This document shows positions 41,317 through 50,989 of a stretch of 64,000 bases of DNA, piece after piece. The stretch is from positions 310,001 to 374,000 of the forward strand of contig OZ245364.1 of the NCBI GenBank assembly GCA_965226545.1, in the 5' to 3' direction. The position numbers were made by a program, and so were the translations under genes. The notes beneath the pieces were generated by a model. That model was not told where the DNA came from. It searched no databases and worked only from the letters and a program-made list of their open reading frames with translations. Position 1 is the stretch's first letter, and the number at the start of each line of letters is the position of its first letter. This DNA is from JAHRAW01 sp965226545. Lineage in GTDB: Bacteria > Pseudomonadota > Gammaproteobacteria > Arenicellales > Poriferihabitantaceae.

Positions 41317-41928
41317 CTACTCGGACGACTCGGGCGATTCGCTTGGCATCTTAACGATGCGCAGACGGTCTTGGCGGCGGGTGCGCACTTGTTTGGCCGG
41401 GTCGATGCGTTTGCCGCCGGGGCGTTGGCGCATGGTTAAGGCGATGGCCGCGACAATCGCGGCGAGCAAAACAAACGCGGCGATTTCAAACGGATAAACA
41501 TATTCGGTGTATAACAAGCCGCCGAGTTCGCGGGTGTTGGAATATTCGACGGCGTGCGTCGGCGGGTTGGCGAATTGTTCGGGCGCAAACGCGCCGACCA
41601 ACAACAACGCCAATTCAATCGCCAACAACGCCGCGACCACGCTGCCGACCGGCAGATAACGCGCAAAGCCGGCGCGCATCTCGGCGAGGTTGATGTCCAA
41701 CATCATCACCACAAACAAAAACAACACCATCACCGCGCCGACATACACCAGCACCAACACAATCGCCAAAAATTCGGCTTCGAGCGTAATCCAAACGCAA
41801 GCCGCGCTGAAAAACGCCAGCACCAAAAACAACGCGGCTTTGACCGGATTGCGCACGCTGACCACCATCGCAGCGGAGCACACCAACGTTGCCGCGAAAA
41901 AATAAAAGGCGAACTGTAAAAAGGTCAT
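41317..41928 (-). CDS. nuoJ: NADH-quinone oxidoreductase subunit J
   Basis: Membrane subunit with five helices, 203 aa. MTFLQFAFYFFAATLVCSA, the conserved FLAIVLVLVYVGAVMVLFLF with the pi-bulge region, and VVMMLDINLAEMR are diagnostic. The C-terminal tail is Arg/Lys-rich and ends PSESPESSE; it is longer than usual and may be repeat-derived. Confidence 0.95.
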   Translation of the reverse strand: MTFLQFAFYFFAATLVCSAAMVVSVRNPVKAALFLVLAFFSAACVWITLEAEFLAIVLVLVYVGAVMVLFLFVVMMLDINLAEMRAGFARYLPVGSVVAALLAIELALLLVGAFAPEQFANPPTHAVEYSNTRELGGLLYTEYVYPFEIAAFVLLAAIVAAIALTMRQRPGGKRIDPAKQVRTRRQDRLRIVKMPSESPESSE

Positions 41929-41974
41929 TGGACGATGCGGTTTGGGCGGGCGATGCGACGCTGCAGTTTCACAA

Positions 41975-42125
41975 TGCGAATCGACGGCGCGATGACAATG
42001 CGACAGCAGTGCAATTTAATAATGCGAGTGAACATTCGAGTTGGCGATGCGAGTTGGCGATGCGATTTAATAATGCAGTTTAGCAACGCGGTTTAATAAA
42101 TGCAGTTTAATAATGCAATTGGGTG
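41975..42125. repeat. TTTAATAATGCAGTTTAGCAACGCG repeat between nuoI and nuoJ
   Basis: Units TTTAATAATGCAG / GATGCGAGTTGGC recur for ~150 bp in a 219-bp gap. No gene is seen. Confidence 0.65.
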
Positions 42126-42147
42126 TTCGATATTAACGAGTTGACGA

Positions 42148-42633
42148 TTAACGATACGGCGCATCCTGTTTGCGCGCATCGGCGATTTGCGTTTCGAAAC
42201 GGTCGCCGATTTCGAGCAGGCCGGGTTTGTCGATTACGCGGCGGTCGGCTTCTTCCATGTGGAATTCGTGGATGTCGGTCAGCACAATCGAATCGACCGG
42301 GCATGACTCTTCGCAAAAGCCGCAATAGATGCATTTGAACAAATCGATTTCATAGCGAGTCGTGCGGCGCGTGCCGTCGGCGCGCTCTTCGGAATCAATC
42401 GTAATCGCAAGCGCCGGGCACACCGCTTCGCAGAGTTTGCAGGCGATGCAGCGTTCTTCGCCGTTGGCGTATCGACGCAACGCAGGCAACCCGCGAAAGC
42501 GCGGCGATTTTGGGGTTTTCTCGCGCGGATACATCAGCGTGATTTTGCGGCTGAACAACCGCCGACCGGTTACCGTCATGCCGCGCCGCAGTTCTTTGAG
42601 CGAGAAGGTTTGATAGAGTTGTTTGAGATTCAT
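42148..42633 (-). CDS. nuoI: NADH-quinone oxidoreductase subunit I
   Basis: Peripheral-arm subunit that binds clusters N6a and N6b, 161 aa. Two 8-iron ferredoxin motifs: CIACKLCEAVCP and CIYCGFCEESCP. The N-terminal amphipathic part includes RGMTVTGRRLFSRKITLMYP, typical of the TYKY/NuoI family. C terminus ends with DRFETQIADARKQDAPYR. Confidence 0.96.
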   Translation of the reverse strand: MNLKQLYQTFSLKELRRGMTVTGRRLFSRKITLMYPREKTPKSPRFRGLPALRRYANGEERCIACKLCEAVCPALAITIDSEERADGTRRTTRYEIDLFKCIYCGFCEESCPVDSIVLTDIHEFHMEEADRRVIDKPGLLEIGDRFETQIADARKQDAPYR

Positions 42634-42689
42634 TTGGGATTCGTTGTGAATTCGTTCGACGTTTAGTTAATTGGCGCGGTTGATTCGAT

Positions 42690-42775
42690 TGATTCGTTTC
42701 GAGTCATTAATAAACAAGTTAACAATAAATAAAGTTAACCAGTTAATAAACTAAATAAGTTAATAAAAAAGTTAT
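42690..42775. repeat. TTAATAAACAAGTTAACAATAAA repeat between nuoH and nuoI
   Basis: AT-rich units TAATAAACAAGTTAAC / TAAATAAAGTTAACC repeat four to five times in a 239-bp gap. Confidence 0.65.
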
Positions 42776-42872
42776 GCATCAAGTCGCGCGATTGATTCGA
42801 AGTGCATGGGCGGACAAGTTCACAACCGCGTTATAAAACGATGCCCATCGAAGTGGCGGTGCGTTGGCGAAG

Positions 42873-43919
42873 TTAGGAAAACGTTTTGACAAACGGCGTG
42901 TAAAATTTGCCGGCGCCGATGACGACAATCCACAGCAATGTTACCGGAATCAACACCTTCCAACCGAGCCGCATGATTTGGTCGTAGCGATAGCGCGGGA
43001 AGGTGGCGCGGAACCACAAAAAGAAAAATGCGACCAATGCGGTTTTGATGCCGAACCAACCTATCGGCGGCAGCCACGTAAACGGCGCGATTTCAATCGG
43101 CGCCAGCCAGCCGCCCAAAAACAAAATCACGGTGAGGGCGGCGATGAGCAGCATGTTGGCGTATTCGGCGAGGAAAAACACCGCAAACGCCATGCCGGAA
43201 TATTCGACATGAAAGCCGGCGACGATTTCGGATTCGCCTTCGGCGACATCGAACGGCGAGCGGTTGGTCTCGGCGACGCCGGCGATAAAATACACCAAAA
43301 ACAACGGCAGCAACGGCAGAAAATACCAATGCCACAATCCGCCGGATTGGTTTTGCACGATTTCGCGCAGGTTTAAACTGCCGGCGACCATCAGCACGCC
43401 GACCAAGGCAAAGCCCATGGCAATTTCATACGCGACGATTTGCGCGGCCGAACGCATCGCGCCCAAAAATGCGTATTTGGAATTCGACGCCCAGCCGGCG
43501 ACGATGACGCCGTATACGCCCATCGACGTCAACGCCAGAATGTACAACAGCCCGGCATCGATGTCGGCCAGTACCAGCGCATCGTCGAAGGGAATCACCG
43601 CCCACGCGGCCAACGCCGGCGCCAACGCCAACGTCGGCGCGAGCAAAAACAGCGTCTTGTTGGCGCGGCTTGGGATGATGATTTCCTTCATCAATAATTT
43701 GCAGGCGTCGGCAATCGGCTGCAGCCAGCCTTTTGGGCCGACGCGATTTGGCCCGACGCGGATTTGCATATAGCCGATGAGTTTGCGCTCGGCGAAGGTG
43801 AAATAGGCGACGCACAACATCAACGGCGCCAAAATCGCGCCGATTTTCAGCAGCGTCCACAACGTCAATTGCACGCCGAACGGCAGATACGCGGTCAGCG
43901 CAAAGAATAATTCCCTCAT
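42873..43919 (-). CDS. nuoH: NADH-quinone oxidoreductase subunit H
   Basis: Membrane subunit forming the quinone site, 348 aa from ATG 43919 (overlaps nuoG stop, ATGA). Motifs: ERKLIGYMQIRVGPNRVGPK, ADACKLLMKEIIIPSRANK, the acidic loop RSPFDVAEGESEIVAGFHVE, and FFLWFRATFPRYRYDQIMRLGWK. Eight helices. Frame continues upstream to 43997 as a shadow of nuoG. Confidence 0.96.
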   Translation of the reverse strand: MRELFFALTAYLPFGVQLTLWTLLKIGAILAPLMLCVAYFTFAERKLIGYMQIRVGPNRVGPKGWLQPIADACKLLMKEIIIPSRANKTLFLLAPTLALAPALAAWAVIPFDDALVLADIDAGLLYILALTSMGVYGVIVAGWASNSKYAFLGAMRSAAQIVAYEIAMGFALVGVLMVAGSLNLREIVQNQSGGLWHWYFLPLLPLFLVYFIAGVAETNRSPFDVAEGESEIVAGFHVEYSGMAFAVFFLAEYANMLLIAALTVILFLGGWLAPIEIAPFTWLPPIGWFGIKTALVAFFFLWFRATFPRYRYDQIMRLGWKVLIPVTLLWIVVIGAGKFYTPFVKTFS

Positions 43920-46471
43920 TGCGCAGCCTCGACTTGCACCTGCGCGCCGGCGCCGAGCCGCGCGGTGTTGATGTGCCCGGCCGGAACATAGACGCAATCA
44001 TCCGGCACGCGTTCATCGGCTTGGGCGCGCAGATGCGCATCGCCGGCGCCGTTTTTAAGATGCACGCGCGCGCCGTCGGCGAGTTGCAGTTTGGCGAGCG
44101 TCGCGCGGTTAAAGCGCGCGGTTGGATGCGGGTTGTCGGCGGTGCGTTGCAATGCCGGCGCGTGGCGCACGATTTGGTCGCCGCGATACATCGGCATATC
44201 CAACAGCCGCCAAATGCCGGCGGTGGCGCGCGCGCGCGGCGGCGGCAAGGTCGGCGAAGGGGTCGGCGGCTGCATGTTGGCTTTCGCCGGTTCGGCGTCG
44301 TCGTCGACAGATTTGTCGAGTGTGTCGATGCGGGCTTCGGCGGCGAAGGCGGCGCGCACTTGGTCGAGCGTCAGATAATCGAAATCGGGCAAGTCAAAAA
44401 AGTTGCCGAGTACGCGCAGGATTTTCCACGCCGGACGCGATTCGCCGCGCGGCAACACCGCAGCCTCGGCGCGTTGGGCGCGCCCTTCGCAGTTGATAAA
44501 TGTGCCGGCGGTTTCGGCGAACGCCGCCATCGGCAACAACACATCGGCGTATTCCATCGAGGTTTCGTTTTGATAGGCGGTGATTTGCACGACGAATTGC
44601 GCGGCGCGCAAGGCGCGCATGGCGGCGGCGCCGTCGACGCAATCCAATTCGGGGTCGGTGGCGAGCAACAAATAGGCGCGGCGCGGGCGCGCAAACATCG
44701 CGGCGGCGTCCAAGCCAACTTGCGCGCTTTCGCCGCCGGGCAGACGATGCGGCACGCAACCGGCCAACCACGCGGCGGCGCCGTTGCCCGGCGGCAATTG
44801 CGCCAGATGCGCGCCGGCGGTTTGGCAAATCCATTGGGCGATGCCCAACAAGGCGGCGAAGTCGTCGTCTTGTTGCGCCAACGCGCCGAGTATCACCGCC
44901 GCGCCGTCGCCGGCGGCGTGTAAATCGGCCGCCATCGCGCGCGCGCGTGCAATGTCGTTGTCGGCATTGTCGGCGACACTGTCGTTATTAACGTCACCGT
45001 TACCATTGTTACTTTTGCCACCGTCGACATTGTCGCCGCCGCCAACATCATCACCGTGCGGGTTGCGCCAAGCGGCGATTTCATCGGGCAACGGCGTGTT
45101 GGCGAGATGCGCCAAGTGCGCGGCGATTTCGGCGAGGTGCATCGCGGTTTGTTGCGCCGCGTTAATCGAATGGGCGAGAGCGAAGTTTTGTTGATAGGCG
45201 AGCGGGTTGACCGCGCTGATGCGCGCGCCGGTCGATGTCGCGGCGCGCAGTCGCAGGGCGAGCAGCGGTTGTTCCTTGCGAATGTTGGCGCCGACCAACA
45301 ACGCCGCGCGCACTGATGTCAATCGTTCAATCGGCAATTCGCACGCCGGAAAAAGCGGCGCGTTTGCATCGCCGCGAAAATCGCGCTGTTGTACGCGGTG
45401 GTCGATGTGATTGCAGCCGAGCGCGCGCGCCAATTTTTGCAACAGATAGTATTCCTCCAAGGTCGCGGTGTGTCCGGCGAGGGCGGCGAGGTCGTCGCCG
45501 CCGCGCGTCGCCGCGCGCACGCCGTCGCGGGCGAATTGCAGCGCGGTTTCCCACGACGCTTGCCGCCATTCGCCGTTGCGGCGAATCATCGGCGCGGTTA
45601 AGCGGCGGTCGCTGTTGACGGCTTCGTAACTGTAACGGTCGCGGTCGGCCAGCCAACATTCATTGACGCGCGGATTGGCCAGCGGCAACACGCGCTCGAC
45701 GCGGTTGCGCAAGGTTTGCATAACCAAGTTCGCGCCGACGCAATCATGCGGGCTGACGCCGCGATGGCTTTGCAATTCCCAAACGCGCGCCGCGAAACGA
45801 TACGGCTTGGAAGTGAGCGCGCCGACCGGGCACAAATCAATCATGTTGCCGGACACTTCGGAATCGACCGTGCCGTTTAAAAAGGTGTCGATGTAAACAT
45901 CCTCGCCGCGTCCCGGCAAGCCGAGCTCCATCACCCCGGCAATCTCCGCGCCGAAGCGCACGCAACGCGTGCAATGAATGCATCGCGTCATTTCGGTTGC
46001 AATCAACGGCCCGATGTTGGGGTTGGGCACCGAACGTTTGCGTTCGAGATAGCGCGAATCGTCGTCGCCGTAATCCATCGCTTGATCCTGCAGCGGGCAT
46101 TCGCCGCCTTGGTCGCACACCGGGCAATCCAGCGGATGATTGATTAATAAAAATTCCAACGTGCCGCGTTGGGCGTCGCGCGCCAAATTCGAATCGGTAA
46201 ACACCACCATGTTTTCGGCAACCGGTGTTGCGCAAGCCGGCAACGGCTTGGGCGTCAACCGCAAATTTTCGCGCGGCGTCGGCGCGGACTCGCCGCCGGC
46301 GACGGCCACCTGCCCGACTTCGACCAAACACATTCGACAGTTGGCCGCTATCGACAACTTTTCGTGATAACAAAATCGCGGGATGTAAACGCCGGCACGG
46401 TCGGCCGCGGCGATTAACATCTCGCCGGCTTCGGCTTCGATGCGCTTGCCGTTGATTTCAATGGTAATCAT
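43916..46471 (-). CDS. nuoG: NADH-quinone oxidoreductase subunit G
   Basis: Iron-sulfur subunit of the peripheral arm, 851 aa. Ligands for the [2Fe-2S] cluster (CYHEKLSIAANCRMC, then CATPV), the His-coordinated [4Fe-4S] cluster (HPLDCPVCDQGGECPLQD), and a second [4Fe-4S] cluster (CIHCTRCVRF and CPVGALTSK). A molybdopterin-oxidoreductase-like domain follows. A Gly/Asn/Asp repeat insert (about residues 470-505: DDVGGGDNVDGGKSNNGNGD) is coded by a TTGTCGACATTGTC-like tandem repeat near 44955-45065. AGANIR and NINCEG-type motifs remain intact. Confidence 0.95.
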   Translation of the reverse strand: MITIEINGKRIEAEAGEMLIAAADRAGVYIPRFCYHEKLSIAANCRMCLVEVGQVAVAGGESAPTPRENLRLTPKPLPACATPVAENMVVFTDSNLARDAQRGTLEFLLINHPLDCPVCDQGGECPLQDQAMDYGDDDSRYLERKRSVPNPNIGPLIATEMTRCIHCTRCVRFGAEIAGVMELGLPGRGEDVYIDTFLNGTVDSEVSGNMIDLCPVGALTSKPYRFAARVWELQSHRGVSPHDCVGANLVMQTLRNRVERVLPLANPRVNECWLADRDRYSYEAVNSDRRLTAPMIRRNGEWRQASWETALQFARDGVRAATRGGDDLAALAGHTATLEEYYLLQKLARALGCNHIDHRVQQRDFRGDANAPLFPACELPIERLTSVRAALLVGANIRKEQPLLALRLRAATSTGARISAVNPLAYQQNFALAHSINAAQQTAMHLAEIAAHLAHLANTPLPDEIAAWRNPHGDDVGGGDNVDGGKSNNGNGDVNNDSVADNADNDIARARAMAADLHAAGDGAAVILGALAQQDDDFAALLGIAQWICQTAGAHLAQLPPGNGAAAWLAGCVPHRLPGGESAQVGLDAAAMFARPRRAYLLLATDPELDCVDGAAAMRALRAAQFVVQITAYQNETSMEYADVLLPMAAFAETAGTFINCEGRAQRAEAAVLPRGESRPAWKILRVLGNFFDLPDFDYLTLDQVRAAFAAEARIDTLDKSVDDDAEPAKANMQPPTPSPTLPPPRARATAGIWRLLDMPMYRGDQIVRHAPALQRTADNPHPTARFNRATLAKLQLADGARVHLKNGAGDAHLRAQADERVPDDCVYVPAGHINTARLGAGAQVQVEAAQ

Positions 46472-46599
46472 CGTTTGCGTCGACGTAAGGGCGTTGGTTC
46501 GATTGGTTTAGGTTGCGATTTATGTTGTGGTTTACTTCGCGGGTTACGTTTGCATTGCGCGATTCGAACTTCAGTCACAAGCGATTCGCAATACGCGCA

Positions 46600-47901
46600 T
46601 TACGCCGCTTGTGCGCGCTGCAGTTTGGCTTCGAATTCGCTACGGAAATGTTTTAAGAAACTTTGCACCGGCCAAGCGGCGGCGTCGCCGAGCGCGCAAA
46701 TCGTGCGTCCTTCGATGCGGTTGGCGACATCGAGCAGGGTGTGCAGGTCGGCGGCGACGGCTTGTCCGCGGTTGACGCGTTTTAAGATGCGATAAAGCCA
46801 GCCGGTGCCTTCGCGACACGGCGTGCATTGCCCGCAGGATTCTTCATAATAAAATCGCGCCAAACGTTCCAGCACCAGCGGCATGTCGGTGGTTTCGTCC
46901 ATGACAATCACCGAGCCGGCGCCGACCGCCGAGCCGTGTTGGCTGAGCGAATCGTAATCCATGTTGGCGCGCATGATGATTTCCGCCGGCAACACCGGCA
47001 CCGATGAACCGCCGGGGATGACCGCCTTAAGTTTGCGCCCCTTCCACACGCCGCCGGCCATTTTGAGCAATTCGGCGAACGGCGTGCCCATGTTGATTTC
47101 ATAATTGCCGGGCTGTGCGACATGCCCGGTGACCGAAAAGATTTTGACGCCGCCGGCGTTTTCGACGCCCAAGCCGCGAAACCATTCGCCGTTTAACCAG
47201 GCGCCGCCGCCGCGCAAAATCGCCGGCACTGAGGCGTAAGTTTCGGTGTTGTTAATCGTCGTTGGCTTGCCGTATAAACCGAACGCCGCCGGGAAAGGCG
47301 GCTTGAATCGCGGTTGGCCCTTTTTACCTTCGAGCGATTCGAGCAATGCGGTTTCCTCGCCGCAGATGTAGGCGCCGGCGCCGAGATGATTGTGCATCGT
47401 AAAATCAAACCCCGAGCCAAACAAATCTTCGCCCAATAATCCGGCGTCGCGCGCTTCGCTTAACGCCGCTTCGATGCGCTGATACGGCTGCCAAAATTCG
47501 CCGCGCAGATAGTTGTAGCCGATGGTCGCGCCCATCACATAGCCGCCGATGGCCATGCCTTCGATTAATGCATGCGGGTTGTAGCGCAAAATGTCGCGGT
47601 CTTTGCAGGTGCCCGGCTCGCCTTCGTCGGAATTGCACACCACGTATTTTTGCCCCGGCGCATCACGCGGAATAAACCCCCATTTAATCGCCGCCGGAAA
47701 ACCGGCGCCGCCGCGTCCGCGCAAGTTGGCGGTTTTAATCGCTTCGATAATCGCTTTCGGCTCGATGCGTTCGCGCAAAATTTGCTCCCACGCCTGATAG
47801 CCGCCGCCGCGCCGATAGGCTTCCAACGTCCAGCAACGCCGGTGTTCGCTCGGCAAACAAACGTCGCGGCATTCGCGCAGTGTTGGGTGGTGGTCGGTCA
47901 T
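46600..47901 (-). CDS. nuoF: NADH-quinone oxidoreductase subunit F
   Basis: NADH-binding flavoprotein subunit, 433 aa from ATG 47901. NADH/FMN loop LRGRGGAGFPAAIKWGF, CNSDEGEPGTCKDRDI, GAGAYICGEETALLESLEGK and NNTETYASVPAILR are intact. The N3 cluster ligands are in ESCGQCTPCREGTGW with the fourth Cys in TICALGDAAAWP. The frame extends to 47991 but ATG 47901 (MTDHHPTLRE) matches the family. A DNA methyltransferase gene separates it from nuoE. Confidence 0.96.
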   Translation of the reverse strand: MTDHHPTLRECRDVCLPSEHRRCWTLEAYRRGGGYQAWEQILRERIEPKAIIEAIKTANLRGRGGAGFPAAIKWGFIPRDAPGQKYVVCNSDEGEPGTCKDRDILRYNPHALIEGMAIGGYVMGATIGYNYLRGEFWQPYQRIEAALSEARDAGLLGEDLFGSGFDFTMHNHLGAGAYICGEETALLESLEGKKGQPRFKPPFPAAFGLYGKPTTINNTETYASVPAILRGGGAWLNGEWFRGLGVENAGGVKIFSVTGHVAQPGNYEINMGTPFAELLKMAGGVWKGRKLKAVIPGGSSVPVLPAEIIMRANMDYDSLSQHGSAVGAGSVIVMDETTDMPLVLERLARFYYEESCGQCTPCREGTGWLYRILKRVNRGQAVAADLHTLLDVANRIEGRTICALGDAAAWPVQSFLKHFRSEFEAKLQRAQAA

Positions 47902-48033
47902 CACTTTAGGGTTGGAATAATCGCGGGCGTTATTGTTGGTCGTCGTCCGGCGCGGCGCGGCGATACGTTTTAATCGCCGCAATAATAGCACTTAAATCGC
48001 CCGACGCCCAAAACGGGTTTTTATCGCCGTTGA

Positions 48034-49212
48034 TTATACAAAAAAGCGATTGCCGACCGTAGCGTCGTCTTGCGCAGTGCCTTGTGCATCTTTATGCGCA
48101 TCGTTTTGCACTTCATGCGAATCCGTCGATGCACTCGATTCATTCGCCGCACTCGATGCATTCGATGCATCACTGCGCGGCGGCGTCGTGCAAAACCGCA
48201 TCGCATCGCGCGCGGAGTCGAGCGATGTGCAGGTGCGCAACCGTTGTGCGATAAGGTCGCGCGATTGGTCGGATGAATCGATGCCGACCCAGTTGCGGTT
48301 TAATAATTCGGCGGCGATGCATGCGGTTGCGCAGCCGCAAAACGGGTCCAACACCCAATCACCTTCATTGCTGCTGGCGCGAATCACGCGCGTTAACAAC
48401 GCCAACGGTTTTTGCGTCGGGTAGCCGGTGCGTTCCTTCGAATACCGCCCGACCGCCTTGATGTCGGTCCACCAATCGCGCGCATTGACGCGGGTGAAAT
48501 ACAACCCGGTGGCGTCGTTGTCGTCGCGATAAATGCGCATGCGGTCGCGTCCGCTTAAGTATTCCCACCACTGTACGCCGTCGTCAACACCTTCGGCCAA
48601 CGCACGCTGCAGATAGCGTTTGCGAATTTGTTCGCCCGGCAGGTCGATGTATGAACGCACTTTTTGCACATTGTGTCGATAGCGACTTTTGCATTTGGCG
48701 TACATCAAAATCACATCGTGCTTGGATGCCCATTTGCGTCGGGTTGCGCCGCCGGTTCGATAGCACCACGCAATTTCATTAATAAAGTTGCGCTCGCCAA
48801 ATACGCCGTCCAACACAAACCGCAATCCATGCGCCATCGCCTGGTCGCAATGCAGATACAACGCCCCGCCGCCGGTTAAAATCCGCCGACATTCCATCAG
48901 GCGAATCGCCATGTAAACCAAATAACAATAATTATGCGCATTGCCCATCGCCTCGACGCCGCTCAAAAACGCATGCAGTCCGTCGTGTTGTCGGCGAATT
49001 GAATCGCGCCATTGCGGTGCAATGTCGGCGGGCGCAAAGACATCGGCAAACCCCAGCCCTTCGGCTTGCGAGCCTTGTGCGGCGTTGAAGTGTTTGTTTT
49101 TGTTAAACGGCGGGTCGGCGTAAATTAAATCGATGCATTCATCGTTAATCGCGCGCAAAAAATTCAGGTTGTCGCCCAAGAACACCGTGCGGTTTTGCAG
49201 GTTGCGGCGCAT
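48034..49212 (-). CDS. Beta-class adenine-type DNA methyltransferase inside the nuo operon
   Basis: 392 aa. Catalytic motif IV DLIYADPPFNKNKHF is near the N terminus and AdoMet motif I DPFCGCATACIAAELLNRNW near residue 300, the beta-class order. YPTQKPLALLTRVI precedes motif I. DPPF favours N6-adenine. The ATG overlaps the nuoE stop (TAATG), so translation is coupled to complex I genes. The last ~50 residues are a Ser/Asn/Asp/Ala repeat tail (SNASSAANESSASTDS) coded by a GATGCATTCGATGCA-like repeat at ~48070-48185. No restriction nuclease is adjacent; likely an orphan regulator or immunity enzyme. Confidence 0.9.
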   Translation of the reverse strand: MRRNLQNRTVFLGDNLNFLRAINDECIDLIYADPPFNKNKHFNAAQGSQAEGLGFADVFAPADIAPQWRDSIRRQHDGLHAFLSGVEAMGNAHNYCYLVYMAIRLMECRRILTGGGALYLHCDQAMAHGLRFVLDGVFGERNFINEIAWCYRTGGATRRKWASKHDVILMYAKCKSRYRHNVQKVRSYIDLPGEQIRKRYLQRALAEGVDDGVQWWEYLSGRDRMRIYRDDNDATGLYFTRVNARDWWTDIKAVGRYSKERTGYPTQKPLALLTRVIRASSNEGDWVLDPFCGCATACIAAELLNRNWVGIDSSDQSRDLIAQRLRTCTSLDSARDAMRFCTTPPRSDASNASSAANESSASTDSHEVQNDAHKDAQGTAQDDATVGNRFFV

Positions 49213-49739
49213 TACCGCCCGTTTCCATCGAACCCTTGCAAAATCTCATCGATGCGCTGCGGCGTTAAGTTTTCATAATACTCACGGTCGATTTGCATCA
49301 TCGGGGCGCCGGCGCAGGCGGCGAGGCATTCGACTTCTTTTAAGGTGAATTTGCCGTCGGCGGTGGTTTCGCCGAAGGCGACGCCGAGTTTTTGTTGCAG
49401 GTGGGCTGCGACTTCATCGCTGCCGCGCAGCATGCAGGAGATGTTGGTGCACACCGAAATTTTGTGCCGCCCGACCGGCGCCAAGTCGTACATCGAATAA
49501 AAGGTCGCGACTTCGAAGGCGCGCACCGTCGGCACGCCGATGATGTCGGCGACCAATTCAATCAAGGCGCCGCTCAGCCAGCCGTGTTCGTCCTGTGCGA
49601 TGCGCAACGCCGCCGGCAACGCCGATTGACGATGCGCGGGCGGGTATTTGGTTAATTCGCGCGCGATTTCGGCGCGCGAATCCTCCGACAGCGTCGCGCT
49701 CGGCGCATCCGGTTGGGCGGCGTTGTTGGCGGCGTTCAT
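49212..49739 (-). CDS. nuoE: NADH-quinone oxidoreductase subunit E
   Basis: Thioredoxin-fold [2Fe-2S] (N1a) subunit, 175 aa. Ligands are C-x4-C (CTNISC) and C-x3-C (CLAAC). Typical are EIARELTKYPPAHRQSALPA, ALRIAQDEHGWLS, FYSMYDLAPVGRHKISV and the EYYENLTPQRIDEIL end. ATGA overlap with nuoD upstream; TAATG overlap with the methyltransferase downstream. Confidence 0.95.
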   Translation of the reverse strand: MNAANNAAQPDAPSATLSEDSRAEIARELTKYPPAHRQSALPAALRIAQDEHGWLSGALIELVADIIGVPTVRAFEVATFYSMYDLAPVGRHKISVCTNISCMLRGSDEVAAHLQQKLGVAFGETTADGKFTLKEVECLAACAGAPMMQIDREYYENLTPQRIDEILQGFDGNGR

Positions 49740-50989
49740 CGGTCAATCTCGCCGAAGACGACGTCTTGTGAGCCGATAATCGCGACCATGTCGGCGAGCA
49801 TGTGGCCTTGCGTCATTTCGTTTAGGGCGGCGAGATGCGCGAAGCCGGGCGCGCGGATTTTGCAGCGATACGGTTTGTTGGCGCCGTCGGAGATGAGATA
49901 CACGCCAAACTCGCCCTTGGGGTGTTCAATCGCCGCATAGGCTTCGCCGACCGGCGGGCAATAGCCTTCGGTGAACAGTTTAAAATGATGAATCAACGAT
50001 TCCATATCGCCTTTCATTTGTTCGCGCTTTGGTGCGCTGAGTTTGTTGTCTTCGACCATCACCGCGCCGGGGTGATTGCGCAGCCAGTCGACGCATTGGC
50101 GAATGATGCGGTTGGATTGACGCATCTCTTCGATGCGCACCAAATAGCGGTCGTAGCAATCGCCGTTGGCGCCGACCGGGATGTCGAAATCGAGTTGGTT
50201 ATAGACCGCATACGGACGTTTTTTGCGCAAATCCCATTCGACGCCCGAGCCGCGCAACATTGGCCCGCTAAAGCCAAGCGCCTTGGCGCGTTGCGGCGAC
50301 ACCACGCCGATGTCCACGGTGCGCTGTTTCCAAATGCGGTTGTCGCTCAGCAGGGTTTCGTATTCATCGACGCAGCCCGGAAAACGTTCGGTGAACGCCT
50401 CGATAAAATCCAACAGCGTGCCTTGTCGTTCGCGGTTGCGCGCCTGCATTTCTTTGCGATTGTCGCGCGCTGATTCGTCGTATTGCGGCATCGAATCCGG
50501 CAGGTCGCGATACACGCCGCCGGGGCGATAATAGGTTGCATGCATGCGCGCGCCGGACACCGCTTCATAGCAATCCATTAAATCTTCGCGCTCGCGAAAG
50601 CAATACAAAAACACCGACATCGCCCCGACATCGAGCGCATGCGCGCCGAGCCACAAACAATGATTTAAAACGCGGGTGATTTCATCGAACATCACGCGAA
50701 TGTATTGCGCGCGAGGAGGCGGCGTAACGTTGATGAGTTTTTCAATCGCCAACACATAGGCGTGCTCGTTGCACATCATCGATACGTAATCCAGCCGGTC
50801 CATATAACCGATGCTTTGGTTATACGGTTTGGATTCGGCGAGTTTTTCGGTGGCGCGATGCAGCAGCCCGATGTGCGGGTCGCAGCGTTCAATCACTTCG
50901 CCGTCCATCTCCATAATCACGCGCAACACGCCGTGCGCGGCCGGATGTTGCGGCCCGAAGTTCATCGTGTAGTTGCGAATCTCAGACAT
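49736..50989 (-). CDS. nuoD: NADH-quinone oxidoreductase subunit D
   Basis: Hydrogenase-like 49-kDa subunit at the quinone pocket, 417 aa from ATG 50989 (MSEIRNYTMNFGPQHPAAHG). Diagnostic: HIGLLHRATEKLAESKPYNQ, DRLDYVSMMCNEHAYV, GARMHATYYRPGGV and KIRAPGFAHLAALNEM. The frame is open to 51076, but the extra N-terminal AANPMAANQMAANP arises from the repeat at the nuoC 3' end. Its start overlaps the nuoC stop region by 8 nt. Confidence 0.96.
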   Translation of the reverse strand: MSEIRNYTMNFGPQHPAAHGVLRVIMEMDGEVIERCDPHIGLLHRATEKLAESKPYNQSIGYMDRLDYVSMMCNEHAYVLAIEKLINVTPPPRAQYIRVMFDEITRVLNHCLWLGAHALDVGAMSVFLYCFREREDLMDCYEAVSGARMHATYYRPGGVYRDLPDSMPQYDESARDNRKEMQARNRERQGTLLDFIEAFTERFPGCVDEYETLLSDNRIWKQRTVDIGVVSPQRAKALGFSGPMLRGSGVEWDLRKKRPYAVYNQLDFDIPVGANGDCYDRYLVRIEEMRQSNRIIRQCVDWLRNHPGAVMVEDNKLSAPKREQMKGDMESLIHHFKLFTEGYCPPVGEAYAAIEHPKGEFGVYLISDGANKPYRCKIRAPGFAHLAALNEMTQGHMLADMVAIIGSQDVVFGEIDR

